This document shows positions 21,583-30,237 of a DNA stretch of 46,884 nucleotides, piece after piece. The position numbers and the translations under genes are program-made. The DNA comes from Bacteroidales bacterium (GTDB taxonomy: Bacteria; Bacteroidota; Bacteroidia; Bacteroidales; UBA932), in contig JAQXKS010000033.1 in the NCBI GenBank assembly GCA_029010575.1, positions 1 through 46,884 of the forward strand, written 5' to 3'. Every line of letters starts with the position of its first letter. Within the stretch, counting starts at the first letter, position 1. Below the pieces are notes generated by a model. That model made no database searches. It saw nothing but the letters and a program-made list of their open reading frames with translations, and had not been told where the DNA came from.

Positions 21583-24519
21583 CTATCTGTCCCACTGTGA
21601 TGACTGCTTGCGGTATGAAAGCAGGTCTGCCAATGCAGCAGCTTTTGCGTTGATTCTGAAACTCCACTGTTTCCATTGTCCCAGAGGAATCCAGGAAAAG
21701 GAGATTTGGAAACAATGCAGGTCGTATGTAGCACTAAGCTGGGTAGTGGTGATCTTCAAATTGGTAATATCAAAACCTGACTGCAGGTTAATATGCAGGT
21801 CTTTGGTTAATCTCACCTGAGCTGTCAGTGAGAGAGTCTGGGTATGGTTATTCTTGACAATGAGCTGCTCGTTGGTGTACTGGTACTGTCGCGCGTAGTT
21901 GTAACTATATGACAATGTCAAAGCCCAGGGGACGTTGGGGTTGAGGTAATATACCCATCCTCCAGGTATATATTCACCTGTCACAGGGTGATAATATATC
22001 TTGGTGTAGTCTGTGGTTCCAATCTTTACACCAGATCCAGAGCCCATTCCGCCGCCGGTACCTCTGCCGGAATCGTCTGGCCCGTTGTTCATGCCACGGC
22101 CCCCCATGCTTCCTCCACCGACCCCAGCTGATGAGTAGTTGTCACCTGAGCCTCCGTCATTTCCATAGCCCCTTCCTTCTCCTGAGATACTGAAGTCAGC
22201 TGAGATGCTCGCAGATGTGAGTCTGAAGAGATTGAACCCTCCCTGTTTAACAATGTTGAAAGTATTAATCTTCTTTCCCCTTTCATCAATGGCATAAGGG
22301 TCCAGTGTCATCTTTGCACTCAGTCCGATTTTTTCGAGGATGTTGGTATTCATGGAGATACCGATATTGCTCATTCTAAGTGAGTCTGCCAGGAAATTGT
22401 ATGAGCCGTTGATGTTGAGGTTATCTATAATTTTTATCTTTTTGGTACCTGTTCCTGTGGTATCATTCTTATCTACTATCTTGGCTTCCAGATTGTTTCC
22501 TATAGTGAACGCCAATGCTGCGCTCTTTCCTTTTGATGGGGGCGTATTGATGCCACCTGCCCATCTGTTGTATTCGAGTGTCTTGTCGTTACCGTGTATA
22601 TCTGTATAATTGTAGACTACATAACCGTTGGCGACTGTCCCCATTTCTGGAGAGAAAGAGGCCGAGATGCTTGGTGATATCATGTGTCTTATTGCTTTAA
22701 GATTGCCTTTCTTAAAGTTGAAGATTCCATATATACGTGTACTCAATGAAGCACTTGCTGAAAAGGTCTGGGTAATGCCGAAATCACCGAACAAGTCACT
22801 GCGTACATTCTCTATCTTATCTGTTTCCGGGTTATAGTATTGGTTCTGAGAACTGAAGTACCAGTTCATTCCATAGTTAATACTCGGGTTCAGATTCAAG
22901 TACTTGAGAATGGTAAAACTTGGAAGCGATATATTGAAAGTATGCTTCATGCCAGATTGCATCTTGTTCCAAAAATCGGGGGTACCCCATTCTTTTGCCT
23001 TGAAGGAAATCTTGTTCTGGAAAGAGGTGTTGTAACTAAGACCAAAATCTTCATACCATTTTGACTTGCCTACTCTGTTCTTGCGCTTGAAAGGGTAGAA
23101 TTTATTGACATTGAATGTGATATTAGGAAGTGTAAATGAGTAGGAACTGTCTTTTGAGTTCTGGTTATGAAGGGCATTTACAGAGAGGCTGACTTTGCTC
23201 CACGTTTTGGAATATGATATTGATGATGAGATCTGGCTCTGCAGTGCCTCGTTGATGTCAGTTGAGTTGTATTTGTTGTTCGAGGGGCTGGAAAAATTCA
23301 CAGATGCCTTGAACGATGTTCCTGGGTTTGCTTTTGAATCCTGGGCATGGTTCCATTTGATGCCGAAGTTGGTGGTCTGGAAAAAGTCACTGCTTCCCTT
23401 GTCTCCGGTCTGGTCATTCGAGTAGGAGATGTCGAATGAACCGTTGAATTTATATCGAAGCTTGTAACGGGATGTAAGTTTGGCATTCCATGAACCTTTG
23501 GAATAGAAGCTACCTGTCACGGCAATGTCGAAATAGTCTCCCATTACAAAGTAGACTCCACCATCCTTTGCAAACAGACCTCTGGCCTCCTCCTCACCGA
23601 AAGTCGGAAATAGGATACCGGTAGCTCTGTCAGGCCTTTTGGGTACAAAACCAAAGGGAATCGCTATCATCGGAAGCGGCACATCTTCAAGTACCAGCCA
23701 GGCTGGACCGAATACTGTCTTCTGCTTTGGCTGTGTCTCTACTTTTGCCACACTCATCTTAAGATAGTAGTGCGGGTGCTCACAGTCGCATACAGTGTAT
23801 TTTCCTCCTGAGATGTTTATTGACTTGTCCGGCATCATGTTAAGGTTGTCACCTCTCATGATACCGTCCTTTTCCTGAGAGAGCATGTTCTTGATGGTGG
23901 CCTTGTTGGTCTTGAAGTTGTAGAAGACATTGTCCATCTGGTATGTCATTCCGCCCTGTTTCATGACAGGTTTTCCTTTGACATTTCCTAAAGTATCGGC
24001 TACACCTGCTGCGTAGACCACCTGCTTGTCTACATCGTACTGCATATAGTCAGCGGTGAGTTCCATGTCTCCATATTTGACTGTCACATTACCATAGTAG
24101 TACAAAATTCTGTGCCCGTTGGTGAAATCCTCCACGGTAGAGTCCTTAGCTGCTGTAAAAGCCGGAAAGTCCACCATTGATTTGGGTCTTGGCCTCTGGA
24201 GTGTATCTGCAATGGATAGTGAGTCTGCTCCTAATGAATCAACGACCGTAGAGTCTGCAAGCAATTTGTCTACAACAAGTAGAGAGTCTGCAATCAGCGA
24301 GTCTGCAATATGTGAACCTGCCTGAAGTGAGTCGTGAGGGAGCAAATCTACCCTCAAGGAGTCAGAATTCACACGCAACGGAGATCTTGACATTCTCATC
24401 CCGGCAAATGACGAAGAATCCCTTCTCGTTTGCTCTTGTGCTCTGAGGCTCAGTGAAAAGGAACATATTGACAATACTAATGTGATTATCCTTATGATTG
24501 ATCTTTCAGAAATGGTCAT
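21583..24519 (-). CDS. lptD: LPS-assembly outer-membrane protein LptD (Bacteroidota type)
   Basis: LptD is the outer-membrane beta-barrel that inserts LPS. The 978 residues have a signal peptide (about 1-28), then a Ser/Asp-rich stretch at 52-107 with repeated ADSL units. An OstA-like beta-jellyroll follows (GHRILYYYGNVTVKYGDMEL, YMQYDVDKQVVYAAG), then a long barrel (about 290-978) rich in alternating aromatic strands. A Gly/Ser-rich loop at about 800-850 probably faces outside. The first Met is the ATG at 24519, not the TTG one codon earlier. lptE is not nearby. It diverges from the amidase gene. Confidence 0.88.
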   Translation of the reverse strand: MTISERSIIRIITLVLSICSFSLSLRAQEQTRRDSSSFAGMRMSRSPLRVNSDSLRVDLLPHDSLQAGSHIADSLIADSLLVVDKLLADSTVVDSLGADSLSIADTLQRPRPKSMVDFPAFTAAKDSTVEDFTNGHRILYYYGNVTVKYGDMELTADYMQYDVDKQVVYAAGVADTLGNVKGKPVMKQGGMTYQMDNVFYNFKTNKATIKNMLSQEKDGIMRGDNLNMMPDKSINISGGKYTVCDCEHPHYYLKMSVAKVETQPKQKTVFGPAWLVLEDVPLPMIAIPFGFVPKRPDRATGILFPTFGEEEARGLFAKDGGVYFVMGDYFDIAVTGSFYSKGSWNAKLTSRYKLRYKFNGSFDISYSNDQTGDKGSSDFFQTTNFGIKWNHAQDSKANPGTSFKASVNFSSPSNNKYNSTDINEALQSQISSSISYSKTWSKVSLSVNALHNQNSKDSSYSFTLPNITFNVNKFYPFKRKNRVGKSKWYEDFGLSYNTSFQNKISFKAKEWGTPDFWNKMQSGMKHTFNISLPSFTILKYLNLNPSINYGMNWYFSSQNQYYNPETDKIENVRSDLFGDFGITQTFSASASLSTRIYGIFNFKKGNLKAIRHMISPSISASFSPEMGTVANGYVVYNYTDIHGNDKTLEYNRWAGGINTPPSKGKSAALAFTIGNNLEAKIVDKNDTTGTGTKKIKIIDNLNINGSYNFLADSLRMSNIGISMNTNILEKIGLSAKMTLDPYAIDERGKKINTFNIVKQGGFNLFRLTSASISADFSISGEGRGYGNDGGSGDNYSSAGVGGGSMGGRGMNNGPDDSGRGTGGGMGSGSGVKIGTTDYTKIYYHPVTGEYIPGGWVYYLNPNVPWALTLSYSYNYARQYQYTNEQLIVKNNHTQTLSLTAQVRLTKDLHINLQSGFDITNLKITTTQLSATYDLHCFQISFSWIPLGQWKQWSFRINAKAAALADLLSYRKQSSQWDR

Positions 24520-24556
24520 CAACTATTAAACCAACTTTGATTTAAAGAATCGACGA

Positions 24557-24587
24557 CAAATATACTCTTTTTTGAACTGATACCAAA
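24557..24587 (-). promoter_or_regulatory. lptD promoter
   Basis: On the minus strand, TTTG (24587 to 24584) is followed after 19 bp by TATATTTG (24564 to 24557), an excellent fit to the Bacteroidota sigma-ABfr consensus. It leaves a leader of roughly 30 nt before the lptD ATG. Confidence 0.65.
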
Positions 24588-24602
24588 CTTTTATTAATTT
24601 TG
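24571..24602 (+). promoter_or_regulatory. Promoter of the amidase-Mce operon
   Basis: TTTG (24571-24574), 20-bp spacer, TAATTTTG (24595-24602): a full match to the consensus. Transcription would start about 4-6 nt before the ATG at 24612, giving an almost leaderless mRNA. It is interlocked with the lptD promoter on the other strand. Confidence 0.65.
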
Positions 24603-24611
24603 CGGTCATAA

Positions 24612-25664
24612 ATGATGAAAAAAATTTACAAAATAGGCTTTCTCGCTATTCTGGCCATTATTCTATTTCCAATTCAACTCCATGCCCAACAGAGCAGGAT
24701 GCTGGAACTGGGCACTGTCGTTATAGATGCCGGTCATGGTGGAAAAGATCCTGGGGCTATAAGTGGATCTGTCAAGGAGAAGGATATAACTCTTTCTGTG
24801 GCAAAGAGATTGGGAGCTCTTATTAATGAAAAGTACCCAAATGTCAAGATAATCTACACACGTTCAGGAGATACATTTGTGGAACTGAAAAAGAGAGCGG
24901 AGATAGCCAATAAGAACAATGCAGACCTGTTTATATCCATACATGTGAACTCTGCGAAAAACAGATCGGCCAACGGAAGTGAAACATTCGTCATGGGTTC
25001 TGAAAAGAGCAGCTCCAATTTCGAAGTATGTCAGTTGGAAAACAGTGTGATTACTCTGGAGGAGGATTACTCTTCTAATTATTCTGGTTTTGACCCTTCG
25101 AATCCGGAGTCTTATATTATCTTCTCTTTGCTTCAGAATTCACATTTGGAGCAGAGCCTGATGTTTGCACAGCTGGTTCAGAATAATGCAGCCAAAGGCC
25201 CAATAGCTTATGGAAGGGGTGTAAAACAGGCTAATTTTCTGGTCCTTTGGATGTGTACTATGCCTGCCGTACTTGTCGAGTTAGGCTTTATTTCGAACAA
25301 AAATGACTTTCAGATTTTAAGTAACAAAAAACATCAGCAGAAGATGGCAGAGAATATTTTTAACGCATTCTGCAAGTATAAGAAAAATTATGATAAAGAA
25401 TATATTCTTCCTGCTTCAGAATCAGTAGAATCCAAAGAGCCGGCAGGTGTTAAGGAGGATAGATTCGGGATTCAGATTTTTGTTAGCTCCAAGTCATTGC
25501 CAAAAGGTTCATCCAAGTTCAAGGGATATGACTGCAATTTTATTAAGACTTCAAAAGGATTATACAAATATTATATAGGTGGATTCTCTTCCAAGGAGGA
25601 AGCAGCAAAGAAATTGCCAGCGGTCAGGAAGAGTTTCCCGGATGCTTTTATTATAGAGTTATGA
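24612..25664 (+). CDS. N-acetylmuramoyl-L-alanine amidase with C-terminal SPOR-like domain
   Basis: A zinc amidase of the Amidase_3 family that cuts the amide between MurNAc and the stem peptide, usually at division sites. The 350 residues have a signal peptide (about 1-25, ending LHAQ) and the catalytic domain 35-250 with VVIDAGHGG (H42), E56, SIHVN (H111) and VELGF (E223). The last 75 residues (RFGIQIFVSSKS ... YKYYIGGFSSKEEA) resemble a SPOR peptidoglycan-binding domain. Periplasmic. Two ATGs in a row (24612, 24615) leave the start open by one codon. It overlaps the Mce gene by 4 nt. Confidence 0.93.
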   Translation: MMKKIYKIGFLAILAIILFPIQLHAQQSRMLELGTVVIDAGHGGKDPGAISGSVKEKDITLSVAKRLGALINEKYPNVKIIYTRSGDTFVELKKRAEIANKNNADLFISIHVNSAKNRSANGSETFVMGSEKSSSNFEVCQLENSVITLEEDYSSNYSGFDPSNPESYIIFSLLQNSHLEQSLMFAQLVQNNAAKGPIAYGRGVKQANFLVLWMCTMPAVLVELGFISNKNDFQILSNKKHQQKMAENIFNAFCKYKKNYDKEYILPASESVESKEPAGVKEDRFGIQIFVSSKSLPKGSSKFKGYDCNFIKTSKGLYKYYIGGFSSKEEAAKKLPAVRKSFPDAFIIEL

Positions 25665-26572
25665 AAATAAGAAAGGAAGTTAAGGTTGGGCTGTTTGCCT
25701 TGATTGTATTGGTAGTAACATTTTTTACTGTGGATTTTCTTAAAGGCAGAGATATCTTTTCTTCTAACAAGGAAGTCGTGACCTTTATCGAATCTGTGGA
25801 CGGATTGGCACCATCTACCATCCTGACTCTTCAGGGATACCGGATAGGGGAGGTCTCTTCTATAGAGTATGACAATGATACCAGAATGTACGAGATGGTA
25901 ATCTCAATGTCTAACAAATACAAAATCCCTTCGGATTCGCGATTCGAGGTCTATGGTATTGATATACTTGGCTCAAAGGGGGTTAGGGTAGTTCTGGGTA
26001 ATTCTTCTGATCAGGTCAAGTCTGGTGATACTCTTGCTATCTCGGCAGTTCCAGATATGATCTCCTCTATTGTCAGTGAGATAGGACCTACCAAGCAGCT
26101 TGTCGATTCCTTGCTTACTGCCATGAATCAGACTGTTTCATCTATAAATATGATTCTTGACGAAGAGTCTGTAGCATCAGTGCGCAAGATTGTCAGTGAT
26201 GTCTCTATTGCAGTCAAAGATATTTCCATGATAGCTGCTTCTTTTAAGGGGTCTGTCCCCAATGTGGAATCCTTGATATCAAATCTGGATACTCTCACCT
26301 CGTCGTTAGTGAGAGCCTCGTCGTCACTTGAGGGGGTTACTGCCAATGCTCAGGATATTACTCTTGCTGTTAAAGAGTCCGGAATTACCGAAGCTGTGAC
26401 GTCATTGAAGGAACTGCTGTCGAAAATTCAAGATCCGGGCTCCTCTGTGGGCAAGTTGCTGACTACAGATTCTCTGTATAATTCAATACATTCACTATCA
26501 GTAGATTTGGATTCTTTGGTAAAGAAAATAGAAGAAAATCCTCGTAAGTATATAAAAATTTCTGTATTCTGA
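25661..26572 (+). CDS. MlaD/Mce-family lipid-transport protein
   Basis: A 303-residue protein with one N-terminal TM (about 8-26) and an Mce domain (about 38-115; VVTFIESVDGLAPSTILTLQ, GYRIGEV), followed by a long helical tail with heptad-like Ser/Leu repeats (about 140-290). Mce proteins form rings that carry phospholipids between inner and outer membranes as part of an ABC system. The matching permease and ATPase (MlaE/MlaF) are not in the window. The coupling to an amidase and the nearby lptD make this an envelope-biogenesis cluster. Confidence 0.88.
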   Translation: MKIRKEVKVGLFALIVLVVTFFTVDFLKGRDIFSSNKEVVTFIESVDGLAPSTILTLQGYRIGEVSSIEYDNDTRMYEMVISMSNKYKIPSDSRFEVYGIDILGSKGVRVVLGNSSDQVKSGDTLAISAVPDMISSIVSEIGPTKQLVDSLLTAMNQTVSSINMILDEESVASVRKIVSDVSIAVKDISMIAASFKGSVPNVESLISNLDTLTSSLVRASSSLEGVTANAQDITLAVKESGITEAVTSLKELLSKIQDPGSSVGKLLTTDSLYNSIHSLSVDLDSLVKKIEENPRKYIKISVF

Positions 26573-26704
26573 AACACTTTGAAGAAAAAAATTTTTTTGA
26601 AAAATACACAGTGTTGTTTTTCAGATGATTCTAATTTTTGTGTTTTTTTTTATTTTTTTTAATCAAAAATTTTTTAGACTTTTGTCATCCAACCTACGGA
26701 GAAA
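26573..26704. other. AT-rich gap before dnaA
   Basis: This 132-bp stretch is dominated by A and T runs. AACACT (26573-26578) can pair with AGTGTT (26610-26615) next to TTGTTTTT, a weak possible terminator for the Mce gene. TAGACTTTTG (26675-26684) loosely resembles a -7 element. I see no TTATCCACA-like DnaA box, so evidence for an origin here is lacking. Confidence 0.4.
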
Positions 26705-28108
26705 TTGGAACAATTGAATCATATAGAAGTCTGGAAGAAGTGTCTCGCGATTATAAGGGACAATGTCAATCCGGGAAGTTTCCGCACATGGTTTGAACCT
26801 ATTGAGGCGAAGGAACTCCTGGAGGGGGTTCTTACTATATCTGTTCCAAGTGAATATTTCCCTGAATACATTGAAGAGCACTTCATTGATACACTGAGTA
26901 TGGCTCTTCGGGAGGTGATTGGTCCCAAAGCAAGACTTGTCTATGATGTTCCAGCCTCCAGAGGTAGTAACGGTGCCGGAGTGATTGTGAAATCCGATTC
27001 GGATACTGTGCTGCCGAAGTCTTCCAAGGATAAAGATAATGGAGGTTACACTCTACCTCAGGTCAGAAAGATTAGCATAGACCCTAATCTGAACTACAAT
27101 TACTCTTTCGATAATTTCGTTGAAGGGGATTGTAATCGTCTTGCCAGGGCTGCCGGCGTGGAAATATCTAAGAATCCGGGGCACAATGCTTTCAACCCTC
27201 TGTTTATCTATGGCGGTCCCGGTATGGGAAAGACTCACCTGATTCAGGCTGTGGGTATTGCAGTCAAAGAGAGATATCAGGACAAGACCGTGTTGTATGT
27301 TACTGCAAGCAGATTTCAGACTCACTATGTCGATTCTGTAATAAGTAACAAACTTACCGAGTTCCTCCACTATTATCAGTCTACAGATGTCTTGATTATC
27401 GACGATGTGCAGGAATTCGCCCAGAAACAGGGTACACAGAAGGCATTTTTCCAGATTTTCAACTACCTTCATCAGTTAGGCAAGCAGTTGGTGCTCTCGT
27501 GCGATAAGGCTCCCTCTGAACTAAAAGGTCTTGAGCAACGTCTTCTTTCACGTTTCAAATGGGGGCTTACCACTGAACTTACAGCGCCTGATTTCAAGAC
27601 TAGGGTGGCGATTCTCAAGATGAAGGCCGCAAAGGAGGGCCTTGAGGTCGACGATAGCATTATTAATTACATAGCACAGAACGTTACCTCCAATGTGAGG
27701 GAACTTGAAGGTACTCTTATCTCGCTTATCGCTAACTCCAAACTTACCGATAAGGAGCTTACTTTGGAGCTGGCACGCGAATCTATCGACAGAATCGTTT
27801 CCAATACCCGACATGAGGTCACTCTTGATAATATTCAAGATGCGGTGTGTGACTATTTTGATATCACACGAGATAAATTGATTTCTAAGAGCCGTAAGAG
27901 GGATATCGTACAGGCACGCCAGATTGCAATGTATCTTTGCAGAAGCCTTACATCGTCATCTCTTGATCTTATCGGTACTCATCTGGGTGGTAAGGATCAC
28001 GCCACCGTCCTATATGCCTGCAAGACCATCGGGGATCTTATGACCACCGACAGGTCGTTCAAGCAGTATATATCGGACATAGAAAAGATAATCTATTCAA
28101 ACATATAA
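26705..28108 (+). CDS. dnaA: Chromosomal replication initiator DnaA
   Basis: DnaA binds origin boxes and opens the duplex. The 467 residues show domain I (about 1-80, IEVWKKCLAIIRDNV), a polar linker, the AAA+ domain with GGPGMGKT (170-177) and LIIDDVQ, and a C-terminal DNA-binding domain with GGKDHATVLYACKTI. The start is TTG at 26705: no in-frame ATG or GTG lies between it and the stop at 26675, and GGAG precedes it by 5 nt. A TTG start may keep synthesis low. pepD follows 10 nt after the stop. Confidence 0.95.
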   Translation: MEQLNHIEVWKKCLAIIRDNVNPGSFRTWFEPIEAKELLEGVLTISVPSEYFPEYIEEHFIDTLSMALREVIGPKARLVYDVPASRGSNGAGVIVKSDSDTVLPKSSKDKDNGGYTLPQVRKISIDPNLNYNYSFDNFVEGDCNRLARAAGVEISKNPGHNAFNPLFIYGGPGMGKTHLIQAVGIAVKERYQDKTVLYVTASRFQTHYVDSVISNKLTEFLHYYQSTDVLIIDDVQEFAQKQGTQKAFFQIFNYLHQLGKQLVLSCDKAPSELKGLEQRLLSRFKWGLTTELTAPDFKTRVAILKMKAAKEGLEVDDSIINYIAQNVTSNVRELEGTLISLIANSKLTDKELTLELARESIDRIVSNTRHEVTLDNIQDAVCDYFDITRDKLISKSRKRDIVQARQIAMYLCRSLTSSSLDLIGTHLGGKDHATVLYACKTIGDLMTTDRSFKQYISDIEKIIYSNI

Positions 28109-28118
28109 CATTAACACT

Positions 28119-29555
28119 ATGACTTCTGAAAAAGTATTAGACCATTTTTACGAGATACTTCGTATACCTCGTGAATCTGGCCATGAAGAGCACATTATAG
28201 CATATCTTCAGGATTTTGCACGCAAACGTAATCTTGAATGCAAGACAGATGAAGCAGGCAATGTACTCATTACACTCCCTGCAACTCCCGGTATGGAGAA
28301 TGCTCCTGTGGTGATTCTACAAAGCCATTCTGACATGGTTTGTGAAAAGAATGCCGGAGTGGACCACGATTTTGCAAAGGATCCTATCAAGGCTGTTATC
28401 GAAGATGGATGGCTGATTGCCAAGGATACCACTCTTGGAGCTGACTGCGGCATTGGAATAGCAGCTCAGCTTGCTGTTCTGGAAGACAAAGAGCTTCCCC
28501 ATGGAAAGATCGAGTGCCTCTTCACTACATCTGAGGAGACAGGTCTGGACGGGGCATTTGCTCTGAAGGAGGATTTTTTGACAGGTTCTATTCTTCTGAA
28601 CCTTGACTCGGAAGATGAGGGTGAACTTTTCATTGGATGTGCCGGAGGTATAGATACCACAGCGAAATTTACATATTCACCTATTGAAGTTCCCTCCGGA
28701 ATGAGGTTTGTGAAGGTTGGCTTCAATGGCGCTTTAGGTGGACATAGTGGTGACGATATAAATAAGGGCCGTTCTAATGCTGTTCAGTCACTTGCAAGAC
28801 TGCTCTACAGAGTATTCAAGGATATTGAGTGCTTCCTCTGCTCTATAGATGGTGGAAACAAACGCAATGCCATCGCCAGAGAGGCCTATGCAGTCATTGC
28901 TTTTGACCCCTGTCAGTATGAGAGGGTCAGGGAAACTGCAATTCTTCTGGAGAAGGAACTTAAGGATGAATACTCGATTACGGATCCGGACATAGCACTT
29001 ATTTTCGAAGATGCACAACCATGTGCGAGCGCTATTGACCACAAATGTGCCCACTCGCTAATAGCCCTTTTGAACAGCATGCCTCATGGTGTGCTTGCAA
29101 TGAGCGCAGAGGTTCCCGGTCTTGTAGAGACTTCAAGCAACCTTGCTTCCGTAAAGATGCTTCCGGACAATATCATCAGGATCGGTACCAGTCAGAGAAG
29201 CTCTACCAACAGTGCAAGACGCCATGCTGCTGAGAAGGTCGAGGCTGCGTGCCTTGTAGCCGGAGCTACCGTAACCCACGAATCAGAGTATCCTGGTTGG
29301 AAACCCTCTCTCAAGTCACATATTCTCGAGGTGACAAAGGCTTCATATAAGAAGTTGTTCGGAAACGAGCCCATAGTAAGAGCAATCCACGCAGGTCTTG
29401 AATGTGGTCTCTTCCTTGACAAGTATCCTTCACTTGATATGATCTCCTTCGGTCCCACTCTTCGCGGTGTGCATGCCCCTGGTGAAAGGCTTGATTTGGC
29501 ATCCCTCGACAAATTCGTTCTTCTGCTTGAAGATGTAATCAAAGAGTGTAAATAG
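28119..29555 (+). CDS. pepD: Aminoacyl-histidine dipeptidase (M20C, PepD)
   Basis: A 478-residue cytosolic zinc dipeptidase that cleaves Xaa-His and other dipeptides. Motifs are ILQSHSDMV (metal His and catalytic Asp), TTLGADCGIGIA (bridging Asp), FTTSEETGLDGA (catalytic Glu) and the C-terminal metal His in IHAGLECG. It is unrelated in subfamily to the M20 peptidase at 13199-14545. It lies 10 nt after dnaA and 8 nt before rpe, so the three may form one transcript. Confidence 0.93.
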   Translation: MTSEKVLDHFYEILRIPRESGHEEHIIAYLQDFARKRNLECKTDEAGNVLITLPATPGMENAPVVILQSHSDMVCEKNAGVDHDFAKDPIKAVIEDGWLIAKDTTLGADCGIGIAAQLAVLEDKELPHGKIECLFTTSEETGLDGAFALKEDFLTGSILLNLDSEDEGELFIGCAGGIDTTAKFTYSPIEVPSGMRFVKVGFNGALGGHSGDDINKGRSNAVQSLARLLYRVFKDIECFLCSIDGGNKRNAIAREAYAVIAFDPCQYERVRETAILLEKELKDEYSITDPDIALIFEDAQPCASAIDHKCAHSLIALLNSMPHGVLAMSAEVPGLVETSSNLASVKMLPDNIIRIGTSQRSSTNSARRHAAEKVEAACLVAGATVTHESEYPGWKPSLKSHILEVTKASYKKLFGNEPIVRAIHAGLECGLFLDKYPSLDMISFGPTLRGVHAPGERLDLASLDKFVLLLEDVIKECK

Positions 29556-29563
29556 AGTGCGTC

Positions 29564-30208
29564 ATGATACTTTCTCCTTCTATTCTTGCCGGTGACTTTA
29601 CACGTTTGGGCAGCACGATTCAGATGCTCAATGACTCAGAGGCAGACTGGATTCACTTAGATGTGATGGATGGCCTGTTCGTGCCCAACATCTCTTTTGG
29701 TTTCCCCGTGATAAAGAATATCTCCTCAATTGCTCGCAAGCCTCTCGATGCACATCTGATGATTGTGGATCCGGACCGCTATGTGGCAGAACTAGCATCT
29801 ATGGGTGTGGAGTATGTTAGTGTCCATTATGAAGCCTGCAACCATCTTCACAGATCTCTTCAGAATATCCGTTCACATGGAATGAAGGCAGGGGTTGCTC
29901 TCAACCCTCATACTCCGGCAAGCGTGCTCGAGTATGTATTAGAGTATGCAGATTTTGTGCTGGTGATGTCTGTCAATCCGGGCTTTGGGGGACAGTCCTT
30001 CATAGAGAGTTCACTTCGTAAAATTGCTGAAATTAAGGCAATGATAGTTTCAAAGGGTCTTTCTACTCTTATACAGGTCGATGGTGGTGTCAACCTCAAA
30101 AATGCCGGAGCCCTGAAAGAGTCTGGTGCAGATTCAATCGTGGTTGGTAGTGCAATCACATCTGCAGAGGATCCTGTATCAGTGATATCCGCTCTTAAAA
30201 GAATTTAA
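29564..30208 (+). CDS. rpe: Ribulose-phosphate 3-epimerase
   Basis: This enzyme interconverts ribulose 5-phosphate and xylulose 5-phosphate in the pentose phosphate pathway. The 214-residue TIM barrel has ILSPSILAGDF at the start, the metal-site LDVMDG and HLMI, VMSVNPGFGGQ with the catalytic Asp equivalent later in VDGGVN, and the phosphate-binding VVGSAI. It lies 8 nt after pepD and 29 nt before the MFS gene. Confidence 0.95.
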   Translation: MILSPSILAGDFTRLGSTIQMLNDSEADWIHLDVMDGLFVPNISFGFPVIKNISSIARKPLDAHLMIVDPDRYVAELASMGVEYVSVHYEACNHLHRSLQNIRSHGMKAGVALNPHTPASVLEYVLEYADFVLVMSVNPGFGGQSFIESSLRKIAEIKAMIVSKGLSTLIQVDGGVNLKNAGALKESGADSIVVGSAITSAEDPVSVISALKRI

Positions 30209-30237
30209 TTTTCAAAATCTACTGAATAAACTTTCTC

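Noticed and set aside
26573-26704. Replication origin next to dnaA
   Set aside because: Very AT-rich, but no DnaA-box-like repeats are visible and dnaN is not adjacent.
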